In this document: positions 6,590 through 15,427 of the stretch, one piece after another
Layout: the number at the start of each line of letters is the position of its first letter
How positions within the stretch are numbered: the first letter of the stretch is position 1
Source: an uncultured Prevotella sp.
GTDB taxonomy: Bacteria > Bacteroidota > Bacteroidia > Bacteroidales > Bacteroidaceae
Assembly: GCA_905235835.1 (NCBI GenBank)
Contig: CAJONQ010000006.1
Location: forward strand, 17,003-81,002
DNA length: 64,000 nt
Reading direction: 5' to 3'
Translations under genes and position numbers: made by a program
The notes under the pieces: generated by a model
Databases searched by the model: none
Told to the model about the DNA's origin: nothing
Seen by the model: only the letters and a program-made list of their open reading frames with translations

Positions 6590-9500
6590 TTATTTGTTGA
6601 TTTGTTCTTTTAAGGTATGTTGTCCCTCCCTGATGATCTTTGTCTGTCCACTATAAGGGAGTCGGACGGTTGCTTCCCGATGAATGGGAATCTCTGCGTT
6701 TAACACGAAAGTATCGCCCTCCAAATGCCAATCGACCTTGACATCGTCCATTTTCCCCCGGCACCAAGTGAGGTCACCTACGGGATGAGGTGCTATTGTA
6801 AGGTGTTCTCCCTCTCGCCAGATACCTAAGAAATAAGGTATAAGCAGGTTATTCAGATGTCCCATCATGAAATGATTCATAGAGGCACCGAACTCTGGGT
6901 TCCATTGTTCCGTCAGCGTAGTGTGTCCGAGTTTAATCTGATAGCCGTAACCAGGAACATCGTAATGGTTCAGCATCTTATAAAGCTGTTCCTGTTGTCC
7001 ATGATGGATAAGGGCGTTAAACAGATAGCGATTGCCAACGTCACCCGTTGTCAGACGGTCGCCATGGGCGTGAATATCGTTAATCAGTTGTTGTAATACA
7101 GCCTCACGGTCTCCTTCTGGTATGAGATCCATCTCAAGGGCTATGGCTTGTGCACACTGACTGCCTGTGGCATACTGGTGGGTAGCAGGATGGTAGAACT
7201 CCTTAATGAAGGCGGTCTTGATACTGTCGGCACGTGCTTCCTCCATTAAATGATTCCACCAATAGTAATGTGCTGTTGAAACAAGTGCCATAGGTGTGTT
7301 CTGGGCAAAGCCCGCACGCCCTGGTCCGTAGTCGTACCAGTCGCCCAGTCCCTGCCGAAGGATATAGCAAGAGTCCTGCGTTGCCAGATAATCTACATAG
7401 CGTTTCATCTGCGGACGATAGCGATGGATGAGTTTATCGTCGCCATAGAACGCTTGATAGAGGAACGGTAGGGCAATGAAAGCACCTCCCCATTCTGGTG
7501 ACTCCAAGAAGGGAGGAGCCCAAGAGCCCTCGAAAATAACGTAGTTGGGTGCTATCTCAGGTAAGGCGCCATTGGGATATTGCGCATCGGCGATGTTCTG
7601 CATGGTCTGTTCTATCATCGCCCGACAGTCGTAATTGGCTAAGAGTCCCTCACCATTCAGCCAGTCTTGTTCCAGCCATCCTAACTTCTCACGATGGGGA
7701 CAATCCGTCCATACTGACTGCCAGTTGGAGCGAATAGCACGGTCAATCAGGCGGTAAGCGTCATTAAAGAGAGGATTGGAACATTCAAAGTCACCAGTCT
7801 TCGAGGCGGAATTGTAGACGAAGCACGACTCGATGTTTTTCAATACGTCTAAATCCCCCTCTACTTGCAGATAGCGATAACCATAATATGAGAAGCGGGG
7901 ATGCCATGTCTCTTTTTCACCTTTTAATATATAAGTATAATCATGTGGACGACCTGTCTGCTTCTGATTGACCAGTTCCTCTTTGGTCAGTGTCTCACTG
8001 GGTGTCAGTCTCAGCCATTGTCCTCGTTTTCCTTGGACGGTAATTTCGGGGAATCCAGCAAGGTTCTGTCCCATATCGAGCACTAATACGGAGTCTTTCC
8101 TGACGGTATCCCTCACGGAATAGCGTTCCATGATCTTCACAGGTTTTGCTATCTGCTGGCGGAGGACACCCTTGGGTGCTTCCTGAATGACAACAGGATG
8201 CCAGTCTGTCGGGTTCTCTAATCGCGCATCATAGTCTTCACCTCCATAAATACTGTTGAAGGTGATAGGGGATAGTGCCCATTGCCATTGCTCATCGCTG
8301 ACGATATCCTCTGTCTTTCCGTCATCATACTCAATGTGCATACGGAATAATAAGGTGGGAGGACCGAACGATATCTTCATCTTGGCATAGCGAAGTCCCT
8401 GTTCGTTGTAGAAACCATTACCCAGAAGTACTTGGATGGTGTGATGGCTGATAGCTGATGGCAGATGGCTGATATAAGATGTGACATCGTATGTGTTATA
8501 AAAGATGCTCTTGTCATAGTCACTCCATAGTGGTGCAAAGCATGCGTCGCCCACCTTCTTTCCGTTGATGGAGAGTTCATAGAACCCTAATCCTACAATA
8601 GAGACGGTTGCCTTAAACACTTTCCCTTTGGGGCAGAACTCTTTCCGCAGCAGGATACTTCGTTGACTCAGTGTGTCCACCTTCTTCCATGCCTCTTTCA
8701 CCAAGGGCTCTTTCAACTTAGCACCAGTGTAGTTACGACCCTCCGGCAGGTGAGCGTCTTGACGGGTAATGGCACCAATCCACTTGGCATTCTGAGGCTC
8801 ATCTATATCATCCGAGTAATCAACCCCATCAATGTCATAAGTGATCTTACCATTTTTTATTTTCGCATCGACACAACGTTGTCCGGAGAGATATAGACGG
8901 AAGCGACAGTTCCACTCATGATTCCATGCAGGGAAGAGAATTGGATTGTGATCGAGGTCTTCCTGCAACAGCATCTCTTGCAGACCAATCATACCGGCTC
9001 CCCCTCTGTTATGGTCTGGAGCCCAGTCGAAACCAGGATCCCAGAAGGCAGGGAAACGATAGGGACCGTTGCCCAACTTCTCCGTATTCAGACGTATCGC
9101 CTCGTCAGTCATCCCTAAGCATGCAGCCCAGATATTGTCTTGTTTCCATCCTTTCGTACTACGCATTTCCTTGGCATGCGGATCTTTGAGATAGGTATTA
9201 CGGGCAATATCAAGGTGTGGTCGTCCCAATCCATAGATACGCCAAGGGAAGACAGGGTATAGTTGAGGTGTCTCCGTGTTCTGTATCCGTTCCCAACTAA
9301 CAGCAGGGGCTATACAGGTGTCACCGTCTATCACCTGGAGAGGAATCTCGGGAAGGGTAGAATCATCGCAACCTGTCTCGATAAGATAATCCTTTAATGC
9401 CTGCAGGGCAGCGACAGTACTGGAGGGATTGCGTGCCATCTTGTAGGTCTCACAGCCCGATCCAGGATAGATATCAAGGTTAGGGTAGTGGTTGGCGAAG

Positions 9501-10942
9501 AAACGCAGAGGCTCAGTGACGAGCACACGATATTTGTCCAGTGTGGAGTCAGGATACCATGGCAGCATATCGAGATACATCTTCCCAAACTCCAAGGCAG
9601 TGTCCCACTCATATTCCAACCATTTATTCTTCTCAACTCCCCAGTCGTCACCGTCCTTATGCTTACCATATTCTGCAGGATTGGGTAGTCCGAAGTTCTC
9701 TATCTGTTCACTGAAGCACGCACCGTCATGTCCCCAATGGTGGCGTGACCAAGCGATGGCATTGGGTAACATCCGAAGATAGGTGTCGAGTTGCGGCTTT
9801 AAGACCTCGTAATCACCACTCTTGAGCATGGGCCAATAGACAAGTCGTTGGTTCTGTGCCGTCATCGTACCGCCTCCCCATTTACGATAGTCTGGGGTGA
9901 AGGTCATGGTAGGGTCGACATAAACAGGGTCGAAGGTAAAGAGTCCGCCATTGAATTTCGTAGGCCATTCACCATAAGCGTTACATCCCAGCATATACCG
10001 CATCAGTTCGTAGTTGCGGATCATCTGTGTGACTTCTGGCAGTTGACAGTCGGTTTCTATAAAGCTCCGTTGCCAATACCCATGCCACCATGATGCGCTT
10101 CTATCCTTCGATGCAGCGGCACTGACAGGCGAAGTAGGCTCCTTACTAGCATACAACTGGATAGACACCACACACTTTTTCATCTTTTTCCGTTGGAAGT
10201 TCCAACTACGATAGTCCGTTGAGGCATATTTGCCATCAGTCGTTCCTATGAATGAGAAACCGTCAGCCTGCATGATGCCGCCCATTTTCAGGAGTCCAAT
10301 AGGGTTATAGAGGTTGTCTTTGATGGCATCCAGACGCTCACGGTTGACCGTGAAGTCGAACACCGTCTCTTTCCTGTTCTGGTGATAGAAGGCGAGACGA
10401 CTTTTCGAGGCATGGATACTATCAGCGAATGTCATGCAGTCCTTGGGGATAATCCACTTATAAGAGCACTGCTGGCACTCAGCCTTGGTGACCGGACGGT
10501 CCTGATATCGCCAACTCTCGTAACTGAGTGTCGCCTTTCTTGCCTGTGGCGATGACATATCCACAAACACAACGGGGGAATAGACATCCACCCACAACCT
10601 GATATCGACCTCTTTTCCTTTGATGTAAATGGCACCCTCATCGAGACACAGACGTTGCTCGAAGTGGTTATCCTCGAAAGGATTCCCTTCCAAATGCAGT
10701 CTCCAGCGTCCTGCCTTCAACAGCGTGTTGTTCTCATCAAACCATCCGCTTTGGGCGATATAGAAAAGCACATCCCCGTTCTCCACCCAGACATTCATGC
10801 CAATGTCATGACCTCCACACGGCATCGACTCGCTGGAGTTCCTGCTTGGGGTCTTCCATACGTAATCCTTTGGGGTATAGTCGGCGGTGTAGGTAAGCGT
10901 CGAGAACGCTAAGAAGAGGGAGAGAAGGATGCTTTTTTTCAT
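6590..10942 (-). CDS. Secreted two-enzyme fusion: DUF5703 (GH139-like) plus GH78
   Basis: 1450 residues with a signal peptide (MKKSILLSLFLAFSTLTYT). Residues about 20-660 match the DUF5703 architecture: a beta-sandwich with NSSESMPCGGHDIGMNVWVE, then an (alpha/alpha)6 domain containing GCNAYGEWPTKFNGG. I associate this type with GH139, the 2-O-methyl-L-fucosidase family of RG-II degraders, but from memory only. Residues from about 700 are a GH78 alpha-L-rhamnosidase: FYELSINGKKVGD in the N-terminal beta domain, WTDCPHREKLGW near residue 1080 and LTEQWNP late in the barrel. GH78 and DUF5703 proteins are normally separate, so the fusion suggests sequential action on one side chain. It ends 5 nt before the corrinoid fusion gene and starts 5 nt after the esterase gene. 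Confidence 0.75.
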   Translation of the reverse strand: MKKSILLSLFLAFSTLTYTADYTPKDYVWKTPSRNSSESMPCGGHDIGMNVWVENGDVLFYIAQSGWFDENNTLLKAGRWRLHLEGNPFEDNHFEQRLCLDEGAIYIKGKEVDIRLWVDVYSPVVFVDMSSPQARKATLSYESWRYQDRPVTKAECQQCSYKWIIPKDCMTFADSIHASKSRLAFYHQNRKETVFDFTVNRERLDAIKDNLYNPIGLLKMGGIMQADGFSFIGTTDGKYASTDYRSWNFQRKKMKKCVVSIQLYASKEPTSPVSAAASKDRSASWWHGYWQRSFIETDCQLPEVTQMIRNYELMRYMLGCNAYGEWPTKFNGGLFTFDPVYVDPTMTFTPDYRKWGGGTMTAQNQRLVYWPMLKSGDYEVLKPQLDTYLRMLPNAIAWSRHHWGHDGACFSEQIENFGLPNPAEYGKHKDGDDWGVEKNKWLEYEWDTALEFGKMYLDMLPWYPDSTLDKYRVLVTEPLRFFANHYPNLDIYPGSGCETYKMARNPSSTVAALQALKDYLIETGCDDSTLPEIPLQVIDGDTCIAPAVSWERIQNTETPQLYPVFPWRIYGLGRPHLDIARNTYLKDPHAKEMRSTKGWKQDNIWAACLGMTDEAIRLNTEKLGNGPYRFPAFWDPGFDWAPDHNRGGAGMIGLQEMLLQEDLDHNPILFPAWNHEWNCRFRLYLSGQRCVDAKIKNGKITYDIDGVDYSDDIDEPQNAKWIGAITRQDAHLPEGRNYTGAKLKEPLVKEAWKKVDTLSQRSILLRKEFCPKGKVFKATVSIVGLGFYELSINGKKVGDACFAPLWSDYDKSIFYNTYDVTSYISHLPSAISHHTIQVLLGNGFYNEQGLRYAKMKISFGPPTLLFRMHIEYDDGKTEDIVSDEQWQWALSPITFNSIYGGEDYDARLENPTDWHPVVIQEAPKGVLRQQIAKPVKIMERYSVRDTVRKDSVLVLDMGQNLAGFPEITVQGKRGQWLRLTPSETLTKEELVNQKQTGRPHDYTYILKGEKETWHPRFSYYGYRYLQVEGDLDVLKNIESCFVYNSASKTGDFECSNPLFNDAYRLIDRAIRSNWQSVWTDCPHREKLGWLEQDWLNGEGLLANYDCRAMIEQTMQNIADAQYPNGALPEIAPNYVIFEGSWAPPFLESPEWGGAFIALPFLYQAFYGDDKLIHRYRPQMKRYVDYLATQDSCYILRQGLGDWYDYGPGRAGFAQNTPMALVSTAHYYWWNHLMEEARADSIKTAFIKEFYHPATHQYATGSQCAQAIALEMDLIPEGDREAVLQQLINDIHAHGDRLTTGDVGNRYLFNALIHHGQQEQLYKMLNHYDVPGYGYQIKLGHTTLTEQWNPEFGASMNHFMMGHLNNLLIPYFLGIWREGEHLTIAPHPVGDLTWCRGKMDDVKVDWHLEGDTFVLNAEIPIHREATVRLPYSGQTKIIREGQHTLKEQINK

Positions 10943-10947
10943 ATAGT

Positions 10948-12354
10948 TTACCAGTTATCAGTACGGAAAGAGGAGACAGGAAGACCGTCATGCATCAGGT
11001 CACCGTCAGCCCAGTCTTTAAAGGCATAACGGATGGCGACGGGTTGCTTGACGGCATCACAGGTGACATAGACTCGATTGCGTGACACCCATACCTTAGT
11101 GGCTGGGTGGAACACCTTATCCGCACCTGCCACCTCGAAGTTATTGGACGTGGTTCCATGCTCAAAATATACCCATTCCTTGGAGCGGTCGAAGGCGATA
11201 ACCGCTGTATCGTTCTCGAAAGTCACTTCCTTATAGGTGGCAAACTCAGGTAATCCTTTGACATCGTAAGTATTGGCAAGGGCGAGAAGGGCAAGTCGCT
11301 CACCAGCCTGACGTTTCTTACGAGGATGAATACCATACTCCAAACCAGCATCCATCAGTACTGCCATGCGGGCATTGGGAATCATCGTCTCTGCCTTTGC
11401 CTGTTGTTCACGCAGATACTGACTGTCTTTCCAGTCAATCAAAGAGTAGTCGTAAGGAGCTATCTGACAATAATAGAATGGGAAGTCACCTTGTTTCCAC
11501 TCACTGCGCCATCCCTCTACCATTGTTTTCAACAGGGTAGCATAGTAGTCGTAACGGGGTACATTGTCTTCTCCCTGGTACCAGATGGCACCTTTCATGG
11601 TGTAACCGATGAGGGGATACAACTGACCGTTATAAAGAGCGGTAGGACAGCGTTGCTGGAGTTTCGAGACATCTCCTACCGTGATGGTCTGTTTTACTTT
11701 CGGGAAGGCACGCAACCAGTCGGCTTTCATCCATGCCTCACAGGCAGAACCGCCCCATGCCGTCACGATCAATCCGATGGGAACGTCCAAAGTAGAACGC
11801 AGGGCACGACCGAAATAGTAGGCTGTTGCCGAGAAGTCACGGACACTGGCACTGTTTGCCTCGTTCCATTGTCCTGCCACATTGTATTTGGGAGTCAGTG
11901 ACACATGGCGCTTGACGGTGAATAGTCGCAGTTGGGAGTCTTTACAACGCAACAACTCCTCCGTCGTTCCTTCAACGGGTTGTTGCTTGAATCCCTTCAT
12001 CTGCATCTCCATATTCGACTGTCCAGCACAGATCCATACCTCGCCGATAAGGATATTACGCAGGGTAAGTGGCTTACCGTCGTCGAAGGTAATCTCATAC
12101 GGTCCACCAGCCTGAGGTGTCAGAATCTTCACCTCAAACCGCCCGTTCTTGTCTGTCTTTACCTGATAACTCCTCTGATTCCATGAGGTCGTGATCTTCA
12201 CCGTCTTATCTTTATCGGCTGTTCCCCATAGGTTACACTCTGTTTGCTGCTGCAACACCATGTTGTCGCTGAAGAAATTCGGGAGCCTAACCTCCGCAAA
12301 GGAAGTGCTTAGCGATAATAAACACGTGATCAAAAAGAATGTGATGCGTCTCAT
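10948..12354 (-). CDS. Secreted SGNH carbohydrate acetylesterase, sialate O-acetylesterase-like
   Basis: 468 residues, signal peptide MRRITFFLITCLLSLSTSFA. The N-terminal beta-sandwich (LPNFFSDNMVLQQQ, then GRFEVKI) precedes the SGNH hydrolase domain. Its nucleophile serine is in ICAGQSNMEM near residue 111, and the family Asp...His pair appears as DAGLEYGIHPRKK. Enzymes of this type remove O-acetyl groups from sugars. RG-II side chain B is acetylated on aceric acid and 2-O-methyl-fucose, so deacetylation would clear the way for the fucosidase-like and rhamnosidase enzymes. The gene sits 5 nt before the DUF5703-GH78 gene and 1 nt after GH106. Confidence 0.82.
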   Translation of the reverse strand: MRRITFFLITCLLSLSTSFAEVRLPNFFSDNMVLQQQTECNLWGTADKDKTVKITTSWNQRSYQVKTDKNGRFEVKILTPQAGGPYEITFDDGKPLTLRNILIGEVWICAGQSNMEMQMKGFKQQPVEGTTEELLRCKDSQLRLFTVKRHVSLTPKYNVAGQWNEANSASVRDFSATAYYFGRALRSTLDVPIGLIVTAWGGSACEAWMKADWLRAFPKVKQTITVGDVSKLQQRCPTALYNGQLYPLIGYTMKGAIWYQGEDNVPRYDYYATLLKTMVEGWRSEWKQGDFPFYYCQIAPYDYSLIDWKDSQYLREQQAKAETMIPNARMAVLMDAGLEYGIHPRKKRQAGERLALLALANTYDVKGLPEFATYKEVTFENDTAVIAFDRSKEWVYFEHGTTSNNFEVAGADKVFHPATKVWVSRNRVYVTCDAVKQPVAIRYAFKDWADGDLMHDGLPVSSFRTDNW

Positions 12355-12355
12355 A

Positions 12356-15300
12356 TCATTGTTTTATGATTAATTCGGGTTGTGCTAACAGACCGGCAGG
12401 CAACAGGTTGTCACCCTTGGTGCGATACTTGGCATTCGTCCAGATACCTTCATAGGGAGCCTTCCCTTGGTCCATGCCGCGCAGGGCATTATGCCAAGTG
12501 TTGACGACCTCTATCTCTATCTTGTTCTTACCTTTCCTCAATGCCTTGGTCACCTCCACCTCATAAGGTGCTGTCCATGCGATACCACAGTCGATACCGT
12601 TCACCCAGACATGGGCAATGTCCCTGACATCAGGGAATTTGATCCATGCACGACCCTCAGGATGTTTTTTCATCTTCCATGTTGTCGTATACATCGCATG
12701 ACCGCTGAAGTAGCGGATACGTTCGTCTGGATGCTGACTCCAGTCGAACAACTGCTGGTTGTCGAGGGTGATGTTACTTTCTTTGAAGGTGACATGATAG
12801 GGGGTAGTAATTATTCCCGGCGTGGGAACTTTGGATTCCCGGCGTGGGAACTCTGGATTCCCAGCGTGGGAACTCTGGATTCCCAGCGTGGGAATAAATA
12901 AGGAACCATATGCGGGCATGGTGAAAGTTACTTTTGTCCTCCCATTCTCCTCGGTATAATCGACTTGCGTCACCTCATCTGTGACAGGATTATAGATATG
13001 CGGAATGTGTCCTGTACCACGGAATGACGCAGTAATCACTCGTTCTTTGTCCTCTTGATTGGCGAGGAAATAGATGTCTTGGTCGTCTGTCTGCCGATGG
13101 GCATAGGCGATACCTTCTGGTAGAATGACATCACGCTCAACGCCTTCTATCGTCTCTCCGTGCCAAGGCTTATCGATAATCGTAACACCTTGCTGGCGTA
13201 ATTGTTCTATTCGCTGTTGTACTTCCTTGGAGATGATGCATCCTTCAGGGATAACTAATACTTTGTAGTTAAAGGGTTGTGTCAGCAGAGCATCCTTATT
13301 CATCGAGTCATACTGGTAACCATGCAACGGGTTGATCCAGTCTTTCAGGTCTACAATACCAGCAGAATGGCGTACACCGACAGGTGACTCCTCCATCGGC
13401 TGTCCGATGTTGGCAAGGCGTTTCTGTTCGGAAGCGACACGCTCTGCACCAAAAAGTCCTGGTAGCATGGAGACTAAACGGTCTGGTGTCAGAGCACGGC
13501 TGGGTATCTCCTCACCAGTATAGACAGCGATATCCACCACGGGTGTACCTTTCTGCAGCAGGGTCTGACAACGGGTAATATAGTCAACCATTGCTTTTGC
13601 CTCAGGGAACCACGTCTGGTCGCGCTGGAAGAAGAGACCGATTCCGTCGAGGGTCATACCCGGTTTGCGGTCGAGCCACGGATTATGGGTGTTGACATGG
13701 AAGAACAAACGGTTCATGCCCAAGGCGAAGTTGCGGTCGAGTAGGGGTTTGATACTTGCGGGTGTCTCGTCCCATACACCACGGACCTCTGTGAATCCCT
13801 CAGCCTGAACGATTTGCTTGCCATAGACATGGGCACCACTGATGGCATCGAGCATGTCGTTGGGCTTGTCATGAGTAGGGGAGTTCAACCAGTATTCACC
13901 CATCGGTACATCTACATATTGATAGTGTTCCATACCGTCAGAGACCATGGTGGGAGCCACACTCTCAGATGATAGTTGTACACCGTACTCTTTCGCTTTC
14001 TGTGCTACAGTGACGAAGAATACCTCGTTGACCAGTTCATTGATGGTCTTGCGAATGTCCCTCAGTGTCTCATCACCCCCTTTCATAGGGATACCAGCAT
14101 AGATGGGTAAGAGGGGGATGATGTCATATCCCCTGCGACGTTGGAACTCCTGGGCGAAATTCTTGCTCCAGTTCTGCGAGCCACACTCCCAAGAGTCGAC
14201 ATGCAGGTATTGAATCGCCTGATGGTTGGGGCGGTTCATGAAGAGCCCGAACCAGTGATCCACCTGTTTCTCCACCGCTTCCTTTGAGAACTTATCGCAT
14301 TCCAGTCCCTTGGCACCACCTGCTGTGGCATTGGTATGACCTGTAGAGGTGTGTCCCATTCGCAGGATGCGCCACATACCTTTGGGTAAATCGATCTCCA
14401 CCATGTCACCATCCATCTTGGTATAGATGATGTCCTGTGGACGGAGATAGTCGTCAGCAGACAGTTCTTCCTTGGAAGTATCAGGGGCTATGCGCCATAC
14501 ATAACCAGCCTTTCCCTCCCAATTGTCGATGAGGGACCAACTGCCAAACTTGATATTCTTTAGTCTGAGGACGGGTTTCCATTTGGCGGCATCCAAATCC
14601 TCAGCACCATGTTCCGTACCTTCCGGCGTCCATTCAAAGCGGAAGTACTTGGCACGGGTGGGAGGAATACTGAATGTCGTATTGAAACCAGTGTTCTGCC
14701 ATCCCTGCCGAGGGGGCGTGAGTTGTTTGACAGCATAGAAAATCACACCGTCGTCAGAGGCTTTGACACTCAGTCGCTGGCATTGGAAATTCGTACCAGA
14801 GGGCTCTATCTCAATGTTCCGCACTAATGTGGAACGGTCGAACTCATACTGTATCCAACAAGGAGTGTCAGCACAATAGACCCCTTTCGCATTCACTGTT
14901 ACCTCTGGGGAATAGGAAACCTTGGGAATATCAGGGCTGTCTTGCTTGACTGGTATTGCATACACACCGATGTCCTCATAATAGTTCTCATAGTGTTGAG
15001 GCTTGGACATTCGGAAATGATGGAAGCCCCCATCCATGATTGTATCGCAGAAAACAATCTTCTGCATCGATTCCTCTGGTGTAATCCATGGACCGCCAGC
15101 CAATGCAAAGCCGTCACAGACATGAATACCCATTCCCAAGCCGAGGGAATCAGCTTGCACCAGGGCTAAGTCGACCATCTTCCAGAAGTTGTCACTCAGC
15201 GCATCGGCATTACCTTCATACTCTGGACGCTCCGCAGCTCCTCGTATCGGCATCAGGTAACAGCCTCCCAGTCCCACCTCTTTCATTGCCTGCAGGTCAG

Positions 15301-15427
15301 CCATGACCCCTTGTTCTGATACGGCTCCATACATCCAATACCAGAAAGTCCAGGGCTTGGTGGTGTCTTTTCCCTGCACTGACAGCGCAAGGCACAGGAC
15401 TATAACTGAGAGGATGATCTTTTTCAT
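12356..15427 (-). CDS. Secreted GH106 alpha-L-rhamnosidase
   Basis: 1023 residues, signal peptide MKKIILSVIVLCLALSVQG. The N-terminus has the GH106 hallmark KPWTFWYWMYGAVSEQGV followed by DLQAMKEVGLGGCYLMP, and further family stretches include MGHTSTGHTN and YLHVDSWECGSQNW. A C-terminal jelly-roll domain (about 880-1023, with AHVWVNGIDCGIAWTAPYEV) is typical of these modular enzymes. GH106 removes alpha-L-rhamnose from RG-II chain substrates in B. thetaiotaomicron. The linker before the C-terminal domain is encoded by a 22-bp tandem repeat. The start overlaps the upstream GH2 stop by 4 nt. Confidence 0.88.
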   Translation of the reverse strand: MKKIILSVIVLCLALSVQGKDTTKPWTFWYWMYGAVSEQGVMADLQAMKEVGLGGCYLMPIRGAAERPEYEGNADALSDNFWKMVDLALVQADSLGLGMGIHVCDGFALAGGPWITPEESMQKIVFCDTIMDGGFHHFRMSKPQHYENYYEDIGVYAIPVKQDSPDIPKVSYSPEVTVNAKGVYCADTPCWIQYEFDRSTLVRNIEIEPSGTNFQCQRLSVKASDDGVIFYAVKQLTPPRQGWQNTGFNTTFSIPPTRAKYFRFEWTPEGTEHGAEDLDAAKWKPVLRLKNIKFGSWSLIDNWEGKAGYVWRIAPDTSKEELSADDYLRPQDIIYTKMDGDMVEIDLPKGMWRILRMGHTSTGHTNATAGGAKGLECDKFSKEAVEKQVDHWFGLFMNRPNHQAIQYLHVDSWECGSQNWSKNFAQEFQRRRGYDIIPLLPIYAGIPMKGGDETLRDIRKTINELVNEVFFVTVAQKAKEYGVQLSSESVAPTMVSDGMEHYQYVDVPMGEYWLNSPTHDKPNDMLDAISGAHVYGKQIVQAEGFTEVRGVWDETPASIKPLLDRNFALGMNRLFFHVNTHNPWLDRKPGMTLDGIGLFFQRDQTWFPEAKAMVDYITRCQTLLQKGTPVVDIAVYTGEEIPSRALTPDRLVSMLPGLFGAERVASEQKRLANIGQPMEESPVGVRHSAGIVDLKDWINPLHGYQYDSMNKDALLTQPFNYKVLVIPEGCIISKEVQQRIEQLRQQGVTIIDKPWHGETIEGVERDVILPEGIAYAHRQTDDQDIYFLANQEDKERVITASFRGTGHIPHIYNPVTDEVTQVDYTEENGRTKVTFTMPAYGSLFIPTLGIQSSHAGNPEFPRRESKVPTPGIITTPYHVTFKESNITLDNQQLFDWSQHPDERIRYFSGHAMYTTTWKMKKHPEGRAWIKFPDVRDIAHVWVNGIDCGIAWTAPYEVEVTKALRKGKNKIEIEVVNTWHNALRGMDQGKAPYEGIWTNAKYRTKGDNLLPAGLLAQPELIIKQ
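12814..12894. repeat. Four palindromes TTCCC(G/A)GCGTGGGAA at 22-bp period inside GH106
   Basis: Copies lie at 12814-12828, 12836-12850, 12858-12872 and 12880-12894, separated by CTTTGGA or CTCTGGA. Each 15-mer is a hairpin (TTCCC/GGGAA). The period is 22 nt, not a multiple of three, so each copy is read in a different frame. The host gene stays open across the array, which encodes a linker. Confidence 0.92.

Noticed and set aside
12814-12894. CRISPR-like array in GH106
   Set aside because: Period is only 22 bp with near-identical 7-bp spacers, and it lies inside an open reading frame.
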